DNA from: Porphyromonadaceae bacterium
Lineage (GTDB): Bacteria; Bacteroidota; Bacteroidia; Bacteroidales; Dysgonomonadaceae
Direction of reading: 5' to 3'
Assembly (NCBI GenBank): GCA_003517675.1
Contig: DPAC01000064.1
Coordinates: 1 to 6,293 of the forward strand
Length of the DNA: 6,293 nt
Every line of letters begins with the position of its first letter. The stretch's first letter is position 1. The notes under the pieces were generated by a model, which saw only the letters and a list, made by a program, of their open reading frames with translations, was not told the origin of the DNA and did no database searches. Positions 5,098-6,293 of this stretch are shown here, in pieces. Made by a program: the position numbers and the translations under genes.

Positions 5098-6293
5098 ATG
5101 AACAAAAGAGCGGAATATGAGATCATGGCCCCTGCCGGATCCTACGAGTCGTTGACAGCAGCTATTCAAGGCGGTGCCGACGCTATCTATTTTGGCATCG
5201 AGGGACTGAACATGCGTGCCCGGTCATCCAACAATTTCACCATCGACGATTTGCATCAGATTGCGCAGATCTGCCGTGAGCACAACCTGAAAAGTTATCT
5301 CACGGTGAACACAATCATTTATAACAACGACATGGCGTTGATGCGCAGGATTGTTGATGCAGCGAAGGAGGCAAAGCTGTCGGCCATTATCGCTGCCGAT
5401 GTGGCGGTGATGACCTATGCCCGCAGCGTTGGGGTGGAGGTGCATCTCTCCACGCAGCTGAACATCACCAACAGCGAGTCACTCAGGTTCTATGCTCAGT
5501 TTGCCGATGTAGTGGTGCTGGCACGGGAGCTCAACCTCGATCAGGTGGCGACCATCCATCGCGATATCCTGGAACAGCAGATCAAGGGCCCCTCCGGAGA
5601 GCTGATCCGCATCGAGATGTTTGCCCATGGTGCGCTCTGCATGGCGGTATCGGGCAAGTGTTATCTCAGCTTGCACGAAAAGAACCTCTCTGCCAACCGG
5701 GGTGCCTGCAACCAGATCTGCCGCAGGGGTTATATCGTTCATGACAAGGATAGTGAGATTGAGCTGGAGATTGACAACGAGTATATCATGTCGCCCAAGG
5801 ACCTCAAAACCATTCATTTCATGAATAAGATGATGGATGCCGGCGTGCGGGTCTTTAAGATTGAAGGACGTGCACGCGGACCAGAGTATGTCCGTATCGT
5901 CACCTCCTGTTACAGAGAGGCCGTAGAGGCTTATTGCGATGGCTCTTTTACGGAGGAGAAGATCAACGATTGGAATGAGCGTCTGGCCACTGTCTTCAAC
6001 CGAGGTTTCTGGGATGGTTATTACCTGGGACAGCGGCTGGGTGAGTGGACGCACCGCTACGGTTCAGGAGCCACAAAACGGAAAGTATATGTGGGAAAGG
6101 CGGTGAAGCATTTCGGCAACCTCGGGGTGACAGAGTTCCTGGTGGAGACACAATCCGTGAAACAGGGCGATGAACTGTTGATTACAGGACCTACCACCGG
6201 TGCCCTCTTTGTGACTGCCGACGATATTCGTGTGGATCTGAACACCGTGCCTGAAGCTGTTAAAGGAGATCATTTCTCCATCAGGACCAATGA
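5098..6293 (+). CDS. U32 family protein, TrhP/YegQ-like tRNA hydroxylation protein (3' end outside window)
   Basis: The frame opens at the ATG at 5098 and gives 398 codons without a stop before the right edge. Signs of the family are the N-terminal EIMAPAGSYESL and GGADAIYFGIEGLNMRARS, and an exact match to the U32 signature E-x-F-x(2)-G-[SA]-[LIVM]-C-x(4)-G-x-C-x-[LIVM]-S at residues 173-191 (C181, C188). RGACNQICRR (C204, C208) follows, then MSPKDLKTI (231-239) and FKIEGRAR. Related U32 proteins (UbiU, UbiV) bind a 4Fe-4S cluster through four Cys, and these four are the natural candidates here. A C-terminal domain starts near 328 (KRKVYVGKAV, VKQGDELLITGP) as in E. coli TrhP (YegQ), which acts in prephenate-dependent hydroxylation of U34 in tRNA. 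No signal peptide is seen, which argues against a secreted collagenase, the activity first reported for the PrtC member. TrhP-type assignment is likely, not proven; the RlhA type is longer and cannot be fully excluded because the end is missing. Confidence 0.88.
   Translation, partial: MNKRAEYEIMAPAGSYESLTAAIQGGADAIYFGIEGLNMRARSSNNFTIDDLHQIAQICREHNLKSYLTVNTIIYNNDMALMRRIVDAAKEAKLSAIIAADVAVMTYARSVGVEVHLSTQLNITNSESLRFYAQFADVVVLARELNLDQVATIHRDILEQQIKGPSGELIRIEMFAHGALCMAVSGKCYLSLHEKNLSANRGACNQICRRGYIVHDKDSEIELEIDNEYIMSPKDLKTIHFMNKMMDAGVRVFKIEGRARGPEYVRIVTSCYREAVEAYCDGSFTEEKINDWNERLATVFNRGFWDGYYLGQRLGEWTHRYGSGATKRKVYVGKAVKHFGNLGVTEFLVETQSVKQGDELLITGPTTGALFVTADDIRVDLNTVPEAVKGDHFSIRTN

Noticed and set aside
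5479..6054. 191-codon open frame on the - strand opposite the U32 gene
   Set aside because: The + strand encodes an uninterrupted U32 protein with an exact family signature; the reverse frame follows from its codon bias.

Overview
The window looks like chromosomal DNA of a member of the Bacteroidota, most likely order Bacteroidales. The evidence is a promoter of the Bacteroides type (TTTG, 19-base gap, TAnnTTTG), weak or absent Shine-Dalgarno sequences, a PorT-like (PF13568) outer-membrane barrel, a LysM/periplasmic-binding fusion protein and a DUF6132 protein, all typical of that phylum. I cannot assign a genus from sequence alone. Every gene lies on the + strand. I see no RNA genes, insertion sequences, CRISPR arrays or signs of recent transfer.

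Layout. (1) Bases 1-574 hold the C-terminal part of the replicative helicase DnaB, entering from the left edge. (2) Bases 575-737 are non-coding, with a possible -7 promoter element and a small hairpin near the predicted transcript start. (3) Bases 738-3424 hold a two-gene envelope unit: a secreted protein with four LysM repeats and a PBP1-type binding domain, overlapping by 4 bases (ATGA) a small outer-membrane beta-barrel protein. (4) Bases 3425-3499 hold the best regulatory region in the window: a near-consensus promoter overlapped by nested palindromes. (5) Bases 3500-5058 hold a compact four-gene unit: an ArsR-type repressor, a two-TM DUF6132 protein with a CX4C loop, a lipoprotein thioredoxin (WCGPC) and a DUF302 protein. 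(6) From base 5098 to the right edge runs a U32 family protein of the TrhP/YegQ type, still open at the end.

How the genes may work together. The LysM/PBP1 protein probably binds peptidoglycan and may partner the barrel protein, linking wall and outer membrane. The ArsR cluster is the most interesting part. Its products carry an unusual number of cysteines in plausible redox positions: the repressor has five, the DUF6132 loop has two that should face the periplasm, and the thioredoxin has the catalytic pair plus two more that may face each other across the sheet. The DUF302 protein has three. I read this as a thiol- or metal-responsive envelope redox module, but that is inference; the individual families are known and the inducer is unknown. 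DnaB and the U32 protein are housekeeping genes.
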